Counted from the stretch's first letter, positions 35,074-47,860 are shown. The stretch: DNA of 64,000 nt from Adiantum capillus-veneris (GCA_014529385.2 CM043944.1:83812884-83876883); one strand, 5' to 3'. Numbers and translations are program-made. The notes: generated from the letters alone by a model not told the origin.

Positions 35074-38000
35074 TTATGGGCTGAAGTAGTCTTCGGGTTG
35101 ACGGCGGGCAAGGCAGTCTTTAAGTGCTTCTAGTGCCTTCTTGTATCTGATTCTTTGTTCTTTGTCAAGCACTTGCAGGAATTGCATGGTGACTTGATTC
35201 TTCAGCTCCACCACTGAGTAGCCTACAAACCTGGATGTTATCACCGGTGCAAATATCTTCGTTCGCCAGGTGAAGAATCCAGTGTAGAATGCTTCTTCAA
35301 AGGCTAGCATATTATTCGAGGGCAGGAACATGAATCTGGCATAGAATCTGTAAAGGATTTCTTCTGAAGGTTGCCCACTCAGATCGTAGCATAAGCCTTT
35401 GTTTCCTTCCAAGAATGAGAGCCATGGGTCTCCTGTCTACTCAGGCTCATTGAAACCTTGTATGCATGTGAGTAGCATCCTACAGATCTTATATAACATT
35501 GCACAGGAGAGATCTGGCAGACTCTTGAAGAATGACATGGAGCCCGTTAGGGTTTTCACCATGTATTCCTATGTCGCTTGGCCTCTCTCTGGAGCTGACA
35601 ACCTGGAGAAGCTGAGCCAAGTGGGCCTCTTCTTCTGCAGTGCTTCATGCGCTTGCCATGTCCTTACTCTAGGTACAGGACATAATGTTGGATCTCTTTG
35701 TAGGGCTGCCAGTGATCTTGTGAACAGAATCAAGTATCTTGGATTCTTGTTCAGCCAGCTTAACCTCCACTTTGGGCGGTCTTTATCTGCGCCATCTTCT
35801 TGCATGTCCTTGTACAATCTTTCTTTTACCTATAATAGTTCTACTTTGATGAGAGGTTACGGCAAAGCTTGTTGGTGCCATTGACCGTTGATCTGATTGG
35901 GAGTGAATTGAGTGACGTTGACAGAGTGTAAAACTCTCCACTCCCAATCCATAGTGGCCTTCCACTGCTCATCCACCTCTAAGGTGATCTTCTCCTTTAG
36001 TGCGTCTTCTTCAGCTTTTGACAGCTGGACCATTGGCAATGTATCTACATCTGCGATGTGAATCTGAAAATCTTCATCACCACTCGGCTCTGCTGTGGAT
36101 TGTGTCTCAAACTGAGCAAACGAGACCGAGGGAATGTCTATTTGTAGCGGCTCTGAAGTGCCTTCCTCCTCCTGCGTGTCTGGCTTTCAATCTCTGAGGA
36201 GTTGATTTATCCGCTTAAGTTCTGCTATCTCCTTTAGGAGCTCCTCCTCTCTTTGAACCCACATCAGTGCCAGGTCTCTGTGTTGTGCATTGGCAACATC
36301 TAATTGCACTTGAATTTTGTGAGCTGACAAAGAGGTCATAAGAAGTTCATTCGTGACTTCTGTCAGCTGCTTTTCTTTTACCTTGCAGGCATCAGATAAT
36401 TTAGTGAGGAGGTCACCTAACTCCTCCATTTCTTTTTGTTGTTTATCCCTGGCTATTTGATGATGTTCCGCTTCTGCCTTTAGCTATTGCACTTGCTTTT
36501 GGAGATCAGTGATGATAATCATCCTGTCTTCTAGCTCTTCTTGAAGAGCGTCGATCACCATTTCTAATTCCTTGGCCTTTGTGCTGCAGTTTAAAGCGGT
36601 TGAACGGAGTCTCTCCGTCAGTTTCTGCATCTGACGTGCATATTCATTGACTTGTATTATCACTTCATCATTTGACTGCCACTCCTCTTGTCTTGCCAGT
36701 TGGGATGTCTCTGCAGCCTCGTGTTTTGCTTCTGGCTGCGTCGTAATTACTGGTTCTTGTGTGGAGGTAGATGGTCGGTCTTCTTCTTGGCCATCCAGAG
36801 GCTTTGATGCCTCGGCAGTTTCTGGCTGAGTAGAAGTGGATGATGTTGTCTCAACCCTTGCTGCCTCTTCAGGTGCCGACCTTTCTTCCTTCTCTGGCTC
36901 GGGCTCCATCTCATGTGTAGTGGTAGGCTTTTTTTTGTATCAGTTTCTTCTTCCGGCTTTTGAGTCTCTTCTGTTGCCTGCTCCGGTTCTAGCTCAGCTT
37001 CTTTCTCCTTTTGTCTGTCGGGGTGGTCAACTTCTCGTTGGGTGGACTCATAATCTTTCTCTTTTTCAGTCTCTGCTTCTTCATTGGTACCTTTGCCTGC
37101 TAGTGATGGTGGTGGGCTAGGCATGGGATGGTCTTGTTGTTCCAGAGGCGGTGAGGCGGGTCGGGGAGATCCATGGCTTTGCTCTTCTGTCACCGTTTCC
37201 TCAACTTTCTTTGCAGCTCCTTCTGCCTCTTTCAACTTTAGGGCTTCGGCTTCTTGGTACATTCTTTCTAAATATTATGTTGGATCATCTGCCTCTTTTC
37301 TGGTATGATGCTTTGTTTGAGGTCCTTTCAGTCCTATGGGTACCCACTTTTCTGGGTCCTTCCCTTGTGCTTGCCTACTGCGCTGGTAAGCCTGTTTTTC
37401 TCTTTCAAAACATGCTTGTTTTTGAGTTGGCTCCTCTTGGTGTGCAGCCACAACTTTTCTCTTCATCTCTTCTCTCTGAGCTCTCTTTTCTTTGTTGTCA
37501 GAGATCTCGCTGTTGTGCCGTTTTGGTGAGCTGTCACCTGACTCATCATCTGATTTCTGTGACCTTTTACCTGACCTTTGTAGCTCTTGGAGAGGGTTGT
37601 GCGGGAAAATCCATGTATTCTGATCAGGGGCAGGTGGTAGGTTCTCAGCCATGCCGATGGCATGATACGCTATTCTAGTCAACACCTCTGGCGCGCCCAA
37701 GTATGTGATTTTGCCTTCCTTCTTGCTGCCTTGTTGTTGACTTAAGAACCTGAGTGAAGGTGGTGGCCACGGCGTGATTTGGTGTAGTGTACCTTGGTGG
37801 CCTTTTTGCCAGAAAATGGAAGTATTGATGGTACAAACGGGCTGACTCTTCCACCTGTTTATGGATAAGATCGGCGAATGTAGCCGCGATTGTCTCCTTG
37901 GTAAATGTGCCTACGGTTTTCACGTCTCTTGTTTGAATGGTCATTCCTTCAGTGGGAAATTTGAGTGCCTCTGCCACTATCTCTTTTGTGATTACTACCT

Positions 38001-38388
38001 CGACCTTGTTCCCTTGGCCGGTGTCCGATATTTGTGCGGTTCCGTCCTCTTTGATGGTGGATAGAAGCTCGTAAGCTTTCTGAAAGTCCACTCCGTAAGG
38101 CTCTTGTTCTTAGAAATGTCTGAGCCCCAACCTGTGGCTAGCCTCTTTGGTCTCTGGCTTGGCAGCTACATCATAGACCTCTTCAGGCAGGAGTTCCAAC
38201 TCCACCTGATGCCCATCTTCAGTCTTGAACCTGCCAGTGAAGACCGTGGTGTGGTGTTCATCCAGCTATTCTCTAGAAAGGTAAGATGCCTTTGCTGCTT
38301 TGACTGACTCGGGGTATAGTTGATACGCAGCCAATTCTTGTAGTTTCTCTTTTTGGTTTTTCTTCTTGGCCCTCTCCGCTGCTTGCAT
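35074..38388 (-). pseudogene. Long ORF of unknown function preceding a 3' LTR
   Basis: From ATG at 38388 the minus strand encodes about 1,100 codons with only two frameshifts (near 37680 and at an A8 run near 36935) and roughly eight stops (for example 38266-38268, 38110-38112, 36481-36483). 36909 to 35074 is one frame. N-terminus, about 290 residues: basic start, LELLPEEVYDVAAKPETKE, VVITKEIVAEALKFP, YHQYFHFLAKRPPRYTTPNH. The middle is rich in Glu, Pro, Lys and Ser. Next comes a heptad-rich likely coiled coil (36200-36640). The C-terminal 300 residues include KWRLSWLNKNPRYLILFTRS and FYTGFFTWRTKIF. I recognise no family. Its place just before the polypurine tract is where envelope-like or accessory ORFs sit in some plant LTR elements. 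Confidence 0.6.
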
Positions 38389-40590
38389 TGCTCCTGTTTA
38401 GTGAATAGACTGCAAAGTTAGCATATTTGTCGGATTTTTCTCTGGAATGTTCTTTTAGACTAAAATGCTGACAATTTGGTCCAAATTGCTTCAAATCAAC
38501 TTTTGAACAAGCAAAGATGCATAAAATCATGCAAGGAACAAAATTGTATGGTCAAAACAAAAATTTGCAACCAAAGTAAATAATGGTGATTATTTACAGC
38601 TAGGAAAATTTCTAACTTTTTGCAAACTTGGCTTCATAGGCTTGAAGTAGGTACCCAATACATGCTCTAAGTGAATTATGGACTCGTTTGGATGTACAGG
38701 TTGAAAATGGTACCAGTTTTTGGCTTTAGGTCTCTGAAACAGTAGATATAAAGGAAATTTGAGATTTTGAACTCCAAATTGATTCAAAGTTGGATGGTGG
38801 GTTTATCACAACATGTACTTTCGATGTATGATGGCAAAATATCAAAATTCCCCAATTTTGACCAAAAAGTAAATAATCGCGATTATTAACTTTTCTTCCA
38901 AAATTGACATTTTTTGGTACAAATTGGTTCTAGGCATGGTATAGACCTTGGGTATGAGATATGAGGTGATTTGGATCAAGAAAAGTTGTTCATAACCCAA
39001 ATTTTGGCTTGCAAAGACTCCTTTGCGTTTTTTGGCAATTTTACAAGTAATGGGTGGTCATTTTGGTTCATACTTGATTTTTGGCATGTAATAGGTGTAT
39101 CCACATGATAGATGAGGTGATTTGACAATTTCCAAGCAAAACTGATGCAAAAGTAAATAATCGTGATTATTAACTTCAGTGACATAAACTTTGCAAAATC
39201 CACAAATTTTGACCTAGACATGTTTCATACACCTAATACAAGTCCTAAATTGAATTTGGTCAAGTTTAGTCATGCCGGCATCACTTTATGCTCTCTCAAC
39301 TCTGAAATTACTGTTTTTTGTGATTACTCTGTCTGTTGGGTTGGTCGTCAACTTTGAGGCTTTGGACTTGTCCGTAACATATTTGTGAAGCAACCTGTCC
39401 AATTCTGGCTCATTTGGAGTCAGTTTGGCCTCGTATGTCGAATTTGATGCTTTGTAACCTTCGATATGTTTTTTGCTTTTCGAGGGATTTGCTAGATGGA
39501 TTTCACCAAACCAATAATATACATCATATATGGATCTCATTAGCAAGCTATCTGTGGAGTCAGGTCGGAATTCTGGCATTTGCCAAAAACCTAACTTTCC
39601 TACTAGGGACCCCTTAACCCCATCCAAATGGTCATTTGATGGTATAGAAAGGTTCTATTATGTTAGGGCATGCTATGGTTCAAATCCCATCCGATTTGGT
39701 CAAGCTGGCAAGCCGCTATGGTCAGTTTTAGGTTGTAGGTCTTCGTGCACTGCTCGGTTTCTAGGGTTTTTTCTAAAGCTTTAGACTAGCCACCAGCCGT
39801 ACAAAATGGATCATTATCGAGTAAAGAACTTACCCCTCATATCTCGTGTGAGACGGCGCTGAAAATGGTCAATTGTGGGCTCCAGAACTATCGCGCGAAA
39901 GAGGCCGAAATCTCTCTCTGCAAAGCCTCCAAGTGGAAATGAGGTGGTTTTAGCCTACCCTGGATATCTATACCTGGACTTTCCAAACCAAATTTCCCCA
40001 TATTCCCCTATTAGTCCTACTAAACTGTGAAATCTATGTTAGACTCAAAAATTTCCTTGATCGGATTCCTGTAGCTCATTCTGTAAGAATTTTGCAAAAG
40101 TAGGCATGGCCGCCTAATTTAGGCTTCCCGCTTCCATCTTCTGATTTCATTGAAAATTTTTGTGCTTGTCTGCCTTGTCTTTCTGATCACCATTGTGTCT
40201 TCCATTTTTCCATCTGAGCTTCCCTGCTATTTATTATTAATTTTGACCCGTTTATTTAAAAAAATCAAAGAAAATAGCAAAATGCTCTCAAAAAGTAAAG
40301 TAAAAACCCAATAATTAAGAAAATCCCTTGAAAAACACAGCTTTATTGTTTTTTGTTGGATTTCTCCATTTTTAAGCCTCCTTATCAACAAAAATGATGA
40401 AAAATACCCAAAAAATGACTATTTTTGATGATTTTCTGATAGTATATACACTATTTACACTCATCGGGAAGATATTATTAGTGAATTTTCCCTTGATGAT
40501 GAATAATAAGGGCATTATTATGTAATTTTGCAAAAATTCACAAGTTAACATAGAACTTTTTCTCCCTCTTCAAACATTGCCCTTAATTAC
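38389..40590. other. Non-coding 2.2 kb with recurrent 16-bp palindrome
   Basis: There is no motif-bearing frame. AATAATCGCGATTATT (38872-38887, perfect palindrome) recurs as AATAATCGTGATTATT (39156-39171) and AATAATGGTGATTATT (38579-38594) at spacings of about 280-290 bp within loosely repeated sequence that also carries TTTTGACC. A core copy is at 34448-34457. The segment may be leader or LTR of the neighbouring minus-strand element. At 40555 the minus strand reads TGTTAACTTGTG after an A/G-rich stretch, a possible LTR start for the integrase-bearing element. Confidence 0.5.
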
Positions 40591-40597
40591 TTAGTAC

Positions 40598-41200
40598 TTA
40601 GTGCCCTTCCACCCCTCTTAGATGGCGTACTCCGGGACGACTGTGTGCATGGGTTGAACAACCGTGTCTATGCATAGCCGTGATTGGATCTACCATGATA
40701 TGAAGATCAATGCAATTCAAACCCATATGCTGTGCAAGAGCTGGGTCTTGAGTAATTAACTTAAGGGTTTCCGATGTCGAGGTTTGTTGCTGATGTCTTC
40801 CAAAGAGCAAATCTTGTAGCTTTTGTGCTCTTTGTTTGATTGTACCATCAGGGTGCTTTAGCACTCTGATTTCTTGAACTGTTGGTAGCACTTTCGACTG
40901 TAGTTGAGTTTTTTCTCTCCATTGGTAGCTTGGTCGGCTTGGTGCTGCATGGTGTGGTGGAGTCTGTTGAGACTTAACTCGTCATTGCTTGATTGGTTTC
41001 GCGGTTTGTGGAGAAGATAAGTGCTCCTTTTTTTTCTAAACCCTTTTCATGTTAGGTTCCTTGCTCGGAGATGTTCAATTCTGTGTTCGAACCCTTGGAA
41101 CCTTCTTTTGTTTCTTCGTTGAAGTTTTAGGCACCTAGACCTGAATCGGTTTATCCTTAAGCTGTGCTTTTGGTACCCAAATCTGCCTGACTCCTTGCAT
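40598..41200 (-). pseudogene. C-terminal tail of the integrase-protease ORF
   Basis: It continues the minus-strand reading after the second protease: RQIWVPKAQLKDKPIQV, a repeated WVPK phrase, a Lys/Arg-rich stretch, then QEIRVLKHPDGTIKQRAQKL and HMGLNCIDLHIMVDP, ending with a stop at 40598. There are several stops and shifts. Basic composition suggests nucleic-acid binding, but this is inference. No family is recognised. Confidence 0.4.
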
Positions 41201-41218
41201 GCTACATGTAGCATTTGA

Positions 41219-41700
41219 TTATTGAGAGAATGGAGAAGATTGGCTTTGTGGGCTGGTCCGCTGATTGCTTCTTTTCCATTCCTCCTTGCTTGGTGCAATT
41301 GGAACAATGAGTTGCCCTCCTTTAGGTGATAGCTTTAGTTGATTCGTATCCCAATCTCGTATTGCTTTGTATGTACGCATCCAGGGAATTCCAAGAATCA
41401 TCGTCCATTGATGTGTTCATCTGGCACGCATACAAACTGATGAGGACATGAACATCCATGTACTATCACGTTCAAGTTGACTACTCCCTATTTTGGAGTT
41501 GGATTCTTGTTGCATCCTTTGATTGTCGCTATTCCTGCTGTCAATGCTTGACTTGTTGCCTTCTTGTATGTGGAATAACTGATTGCATTCACTCTAGCTC
41601 CTGTGTCTACCAAAGCATTGGTGCTATGATTGTTGAGTTGCACTATGATGCGCAAATCCATTCCATCTAACCAGTCGTCATCTGTTGAAACTGCGTCTTT
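41219..41700 (-). pseudogene. Second aspartic protease (DTGA) downstream of integrase
   Basis: DDDWLDGMDLRIIVQLNNHS is followed by NALVDTGARVNAIS near 41610-41650, a retropepsin catalytic loop with the canonical Asp-Thr-Gly. After one stop the frame continues VNLNVIVHGCSCPHQFVCVP. After a one-base shift near 41402 it gives MILGIPWMRTYKAIRDWDTN, the ILG motif that closes retropepsins. The full domain of about 120 residues is therefore present. It lies after the integrase, not before the RT, and in the integrase reading frame. Confidence 0.72.
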
Positions 41701-42462
41701 AGGTAATTCCAATTGTCGATCATCTATTTCCAAAGTGTTGATGGGAATCGGTATCTGATGATTCTTGAGAGCATCTTTACACTTGAGTACCCAAAGTCTA
41801 GCTTCCTCTTGGGCTTCATCAATAACCTGCTGTCGCTTCATCTTCCTTTGTTTGGCTGCATGCATTCTCTCTAGCAATTCATTGGTTAGTGGCAAATTGT
41901 ATTTCTTTAAATGACATCCACTAATCCAATTAGCCATTGGTTCACCATCTACGGTGGACAATTTTACTGCTCCACTTGGAGATACATCTTCAATGATAAA
42001 TGGTCTGTTTCTCTTTTTTTAAAACTTGGGAATGTGTTGCTCAAGGGAATAGACTAGAACTAATTCCCCTTTCTTGAAGATTTTTGTGATTAAGTGGGAA
42101 TCAAAAAATTGTTTTTGTTTCCGCTTTTGTGCATAGATATGAGCTACATTAGTTAGCCTTTGCTCGTCTAGCTTTTCCAAATCTTCAAGTCTTTCTGACA
42201 ATTCATGTCCAGTCCACTCAAGATTCTGTGCTACCCTTAATGTCGGCAATAGAAATTCTATTGGCAATATGGCATCAAGACCATAAACAAGGTTAAAGGG
42301 TGTAACATTTAGAGTTGTTTTGAATGAAACTCGATAAGCCCATAGAGCAGCATGGAGATTCATTTCCCAGTTTGTCCTTCCTGAACTAATGACTTTAGTC
42401 AGTACCGAGCTATGAATTTTATTCGTATGCTCAGCTTGTCCGTTTGCTTGTGGAGCTCCCAT
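41701..42462 (-). pseudogene. Ty3/gypsy integrase C-terminal half
   Basis: PQANGQAEHTNK near 42440 holds the catalytic Glu. Then come WEMNLHAALWAYRVSFKTTL, TPFNLVYGLDAILPIEF and ERLEDLEKLDEQR, with SPSGAVKLSTVDGEPMANW and GCHLKKYNLPL at the end of the SH3-like domain. A single TAA at 42019-42021 interrupts the frame, which continues without shift into the DTGA protease at least to 41488. The first two catalytic Asp residues are deleted. No chromodomain is seen. Confidence 0.85.
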
Positions 42463-42640
42463 GATGAGCTATTTGATACAAAAAAACCATCCATCCATGG
42501 TTTATATCGATTGGCCATTTTCCTTTTTGATATAGACTCTTTAACATGAGATTAAAATCTGATACATGATCTATCAGTGCATTGTATGGCTTTTCTCCCA
42601 CTTTTACGAAGGTCTCACTAGTTGCTCTTGCCCAATGACT
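42463..42640 (-). pseudogene. DHG-type protease-like fragment
   Basis: Minus-strand translation reads VKVGEKPYNALIDHVSDFNLM, then SLYQKGKWPIDINHGWMV, matching the region at 5449-5535. DHG has decayed further to DHV. It abuts the integrase half directly, so RT, RNase H and the integrase core were deleted in between. Confidence 0.6.
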
Positions 42641-44160
42641 CTTAAAGTAATATTTCGTGAATATTAATTTTTAATCTTCTAAAAGTATTTTTCATCTTAA
42701 TTTGGCCACTTAATTTCATAAAAAATAAAAAGAGAACAAGGATATTGATTAAGTGTTGATGGACCAACCCGATCGAGGCTTGGGACCAAAAGGAAAAAAG
42801 TCCATAAAAGATTAAGGGTAATAGTTAACTAATTATCTTAGTCATAGATACACATCAAGGAAGCATAAATGTATTCTAGGCACCCTTGATCAAAGTTACA
42901 AGACAAAGGAGATAATAAATTATAGGATTCTAAAAATAGAAAGTCAATGTGCTAAGATCAAGTCCTTAGAATAGCTCTTTACACTCCAAGTATGAAGTCT
43001 ACGATGTCTTAAGGTGGAATTCTAACTTGCCACAAATTATCTAAATTTAGCAAGTTTTAGGAAGCAGCTTGGTGGAACCTCCAAAGCATTGTGCTAAGGT
43101 TTTGCACAGGAGGTCAAAGTTTTTAAGCCCAAAGGGTGAGTTATTTTTACCAAATATTATCCTAATTCAGCAAGTCCTAAATTAGAAGGTAGGTTGTAGT
43201 CCCGGGTCAGCTTCATAAGCCTCTAGGGTTTGTGCAAAGGTCTTGCATCGAGCTAATTAATAAGAAGGTAAGTTTATGGATTTTGTTAAATGAAAGGTAA
43301 AAGCTAAAGACTAAGGCTATTTCAGCCCTACCTCATTTAGTAAGTTCACTCTGGTCTCTGTTTACTAAGCTTGGCTGGGCCACATGTCCAAAGCAGCACA
43401 CACTTTCTTTGTGTGAACTTAACAAGTATGTGTGGTGCCTCCACTAGCCAAGAACAGTCCAAAGTAGGAGGGGGAGAGTTCTATCATGCAAAGAGTGAAA
43501 AAGTGTGTGGTGTGCTTGAGTTGCATTATGAGGAGGAATCCCTAACCCCGAGCAAATACTTCCGAGCGAACAGGAAACCGAGCGAATATACAATAAAAAA
43601 GAGCATATCAACATTGCAATAGTTCAGATATTGAACATAGAATAGCAAAATGAACCGTTCATATCTTAATTTTTTCAAATAACGGAATGAGGAATCCCAA
43701 ATCCTGAGTGAGTTATCACGAGCGATCCCAAAAACCGAGAAAAATAGAAAAAATAATACGTAGGAAGTCATGATCAAACTTAGGAATAATGAGGGTGAAG
43801 GAAGATGAGGTAAGAAAGAAGTTACAAGGTTGAAATTCTCATCTTAGAGTATCTCTTATGATTTAGAAGGAGAAATACATTGACCTCTTCAGCTCGATGA
43901 CAATGTGCTCTTTCCAGTACAATCATAACCATATTCACATGAGAGCTTAGACCATGTGGAAGTGTTAGTTCTTGCATATATCTTTTCACGTTGTTCACTT
44001 GGTTCAAATTTGGGACAACCAATTAGGCACTAAAAACCAAACAACACATTTCATACCACCTTTTGTTAACAAGTGTCACCGGACATATTGTATGCCCTTG
44101 TCGAAGAGGAAACCTTATGGCAGCTTCTTTTGTAATGATTGAAGGTGTTTTGCATTGCTC
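42641..44160. other. Intergenic with weak internal repeats
   Basis: Phrases such as (T/C)TAA(A/T)TT(T/C)AGCAAGT(T/C)(T/C)TA occur twice near 43040 and 43165, and a GAGCGAA/AACCGAG phrase recurs near 43550 and 43730. No gene is supported. Confidence 0.5.
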
Positions 44161-44163
44161 ACA

Positions 44164-44165
44164 AT

Positions 44166-44220
<55 letters not shown>

Positions 44221-44354
44221 GAAAATTATACATTGAATTACATCATGTCATCTTGGTATCAATTATGTCATAATTGTGCCATAAACTGCAAACATCACTC
44301 CCTAAACTTTACATTAGAGACAGTGATACAATCCTCCATCGTCTTTTTCTTAAT

Positions 44355-44412
<58 letters not shown>

Positions 44413-44972
44413 TGTGGTAAAGAGGTTATGTATACTATTCACAAAATGGCATTCTCATCATAATGAAAAGGTTTTTGTGATGATGCATGCCATACAAATT
44501 GGAAGCTTCATAGCATATCATTCTATTTTTGAGTCAAATAGATAAACGACATATTATATTGGCCAAGATGGGCTTATTGGTATTAATGGAGAACATGTGG
44601 GCCTTGATAACTATTACACCTTAACTTCAATGCATAAGGAACATGAAATCTTGTAGACAAATTTGATGATGGAATACCCTACTGGTTGATGAAGTTTTTG
44701 AAGCTGTCAGGGATAGAACTGCAAAGGCCCAAAGCGCTGGATGATTTGAGGAGGTTGTAACATCCATTGTTAGCCGTAGGGGTGGGGGGTTGGATCCTAG
44801 CACATACTCACTACAATGGTTGTCCCCTAGCACGTACTCGCTACATTGGTTGTAGATTGCCTAAGTGCCACGGCAAGCAGCCTCAGTAGCTAGCGCCGTC
44901 CAAGACCCATCTGTGACTAGCATTACCACCACCATCATCACAAGACGGGTAAAGCCTCCATAGCCTGAGCCT

Positions 44973-45046
<74 letters not shown>
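44164..45046. repeat. Three CT arrays and an AT run
   Basis: (CT)18 at 44165-44200 merges into (AT)10 to 44220. (CT)26 lies at about 44357-44409 and (CT)35 at 44976-45047. A 21-bp CTAGCACGTACTCGCTACA phrase is duplicated near 44798-44845. Nothing coding is recognised between them. Confidence 0.9.
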
Positions 45047-45047
<1 letters not shown>

Positions 45048-45048
<1 letters not shown>

Positions 45049-45724
45049 CTAAAGAATCCAACACTTATGCACATTAGTATAGGTTCGTGTGTTTGGAGCC
45101 TCTCAAGAACACAATGGAACCACATAGCCAAGACTCCCAAGGCAAGAGAGGTTTAACTTTTGCAATTCCACCTACTATTGCTTGGCAACTTTTCTTACAA
45201 AATAATTGGTGAAGACAAAGAATAGATCATGGAGCTTGTACTTCAACACTTACACTCTCATCATTACCATTAGCTGAAAGAGTCTTCGGGCCTTCAGGAA
45301 TATGCATTTCCTACGAAGGAGGTGGATTTATGATTGTCATAGGCATAACGATATCATCAGAAAGCCTACCCTGCATCTCTCGATGCTCTTGGCATAATGC
45401 ATACAACAGTGGACTAAGCAAAGATCACAAGGAGAATTTTGCAGATGGTATTTCTTTTGCAAGGCTTGCTGGAATAGTCCTCTGTATATGCCACACATCC
45501 ACCACGTAAAGACTTGTCCTTCCCCAATAGAAAAGGCCACATGAGGATTGACTGCACAAAAGTCTACAGTGGTAGCGGCAAGTGTCAATCCACCCTCCAC
45601 AAATATGGCATGGCATTTGCAGGGTGTTGTCCAAGGTACTTCAGTATTTCGATATTCCTCCCAAACAAGACACATGGGAAAATAAAGCCTAATTACTAGC
45701 AAGAATCAAAGTGGTCAGCACAAC
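45048..45724. other. Downstream flank of the flotillin pseudogene
   Basis: Minus-strand frames of up to 121 codons (45337-45702) follow the flotillin remnant but do not resemble the flotillin C-terminus or another family I know. Confidence 0.4.
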
Positions 45725-46803
<1,079 letters not shown>

Positions 46804-46805
<2 letters not shown>

Positions 46806-46816
46806 GCCGGTGCGCG

Positions 46817-46912
<96 letters not shown>

Positions 46913-46914
46913 AG

Positions 46915-46973
<59 letters not shown>

Positions 46974-46984
46974 CTGTGCGTGCT
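46804..46984. repeat. Second GA array seeded by half of the GC palindrome
   Basis: GCGCCGGTGCGCGCTC at 46804-46819 repeats the right half of the central palindrome exactly, and a (GA)n array with two interruptions follows to 46969. Confidence 0.9.
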
Positions 46985-47123
46985 CGTACTTGATGAGGTT
47001 GTCTAGATTGTAGGCTTTGGGCCGATGGTGAAGACGGCGGGGAAGACAAAGTGGAGCTTTTCGGCTGACAGGGGTGAGGTCAAAGATGCTGCATGTCTGG
47101 CCTGGAAGGATTCAGGCTTTCTT
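46985..47123 (-). pseudogene. Duplicated flotillin N-terminal fragment
   Basis: 46985-47123 repeats 46315-46463 as a direct copy with about a dozen differences. On the minus strand it gives LAKKA, the same TGA, ILPGQTCSIFDLTP and, in the next frame, SAEKLHFVFPAVFTIGPK, which is nearer a normal flotillin than the first copy. The shared stop and array border show the duplication came after the gene was already broken. Confidence 0.85.
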
Positions 47124-47131
47124 GGCCAGCT

Positions 47132-47173
<42 letters not shown>

Positions 47174-47186
47174 GGATGGCGCTCCT

Positions 47187-47241
<55 letters not shown>

Positions 47242-47275
47242 TTCTTACTTCTCTACGCGTGCTTCTTGCATGAGT

Positions 47276-47312
<37 letters not shown>

Positions 47313-47343
47313 CACTTCTGTGTGCGCGCTTCTTGAGTGAGAG
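47124..47343. repeat. CT/GA arrays with a second hairpin core
   Basis: CT repeats (47131-47170) lead into CTCTAGGA, a six-base loop and TCCTAGAG (47169-47190), then GA repeats to 47239 and again at 47279-47308. A TTCT(C/T)ACTTCT(G/C)T phrase and a GTGCTTCTTG phrase each occur twice between the GA runs. Confidence 0.9.
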
Positions 47344-47361
47344 AGAGAGAGAGAAGAGAGA
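47344..47361. repeat. 18-bp target site duplication of the TIM13 retrocopy (left; right copy 47861-47878)
   Basis: AGAGAGAGAGAAGAGAGA occurs immediately before the 5' UTR and immediately after the poly(A). The internal AA interruption makes the match specific despite the GA background. Confidence 0.7.
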
Positions 47362-47860
47362 GGAGCTATAACCGTCCAACGTCGAGTAAGATGGACCGGT
47401 TCTCTTCGTCAATGATTGGAAGTTCGCGTCCTCCATCGCCAGAAGCTCTGGCGGAGCAGGTGCAGAATTAATTAGCTCAGGTGTACATGGAAGAATTTTC
47501 AACACAGTACGAGATAAATGTTTCACTAAATGTGTAACAAAGCCCAGCAGCAGTTTGAGTGGGAGTGAAAGCAGTTGCATATCGCGGTGTGTAGATCGGT
47601 AGATTGTCAGTCGTGCAGTTGTTAGCTCAATTCCCCGCTAATTTATGTTTCTGAGTTGTTAAAATCATACACACCTTGTCGCATTAATAGAAAAGCCTCT
47701 TAGATGTCCAGTTTTATTTGTCTGAACAAAATAACAGCTCAACGATTTTTTGTTCATTTTGTTGAACTGCTCTTACACCATAGTCATTTTTGTACAATCC
47801 AAGCAACTCGGACAGTCTTGACTATCACAAAGGGTTTTACATCATTCAACCAAAAAAAAA
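47362..47860 (+). pseudogene. TIM13: TIM13 retrocopy (mitochondrial small Tim chaperone)
   Basis: ATG at 47391 opens MDRFSSSMIGSSRPPSPEAL, AEQVQN, a TAA at 47469-47471, LAQVYMEEF, a one-base loss near 47498, then NTVRDKCFTKC and TKPSSSLSGSESSCISRCVD. The two CX3C motifs (47519-47533 and 47576-47590), 14 residues apart, define the small Tim family, whose Tim8-Tim13 complex carries hydrophobic precursors across the intermembrane space. A TAG at 47600-47602 follows, and the normal end (VVSSIPR, TAA) is at 47639-47641. A 3' UTR of about 210 bp ends in poly(A) at 47852-47861. The unit is flanked by an 18-bp duplication. No introns are present, so it is a processed pseudogene. Confidence 0.88.

Noticed and set aside
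36836-37678. Forward ORFs of 94-175 codons
   Set aside because: They oppose the long minus-strand ORF, whose frame is continuous and has protein-like composition.
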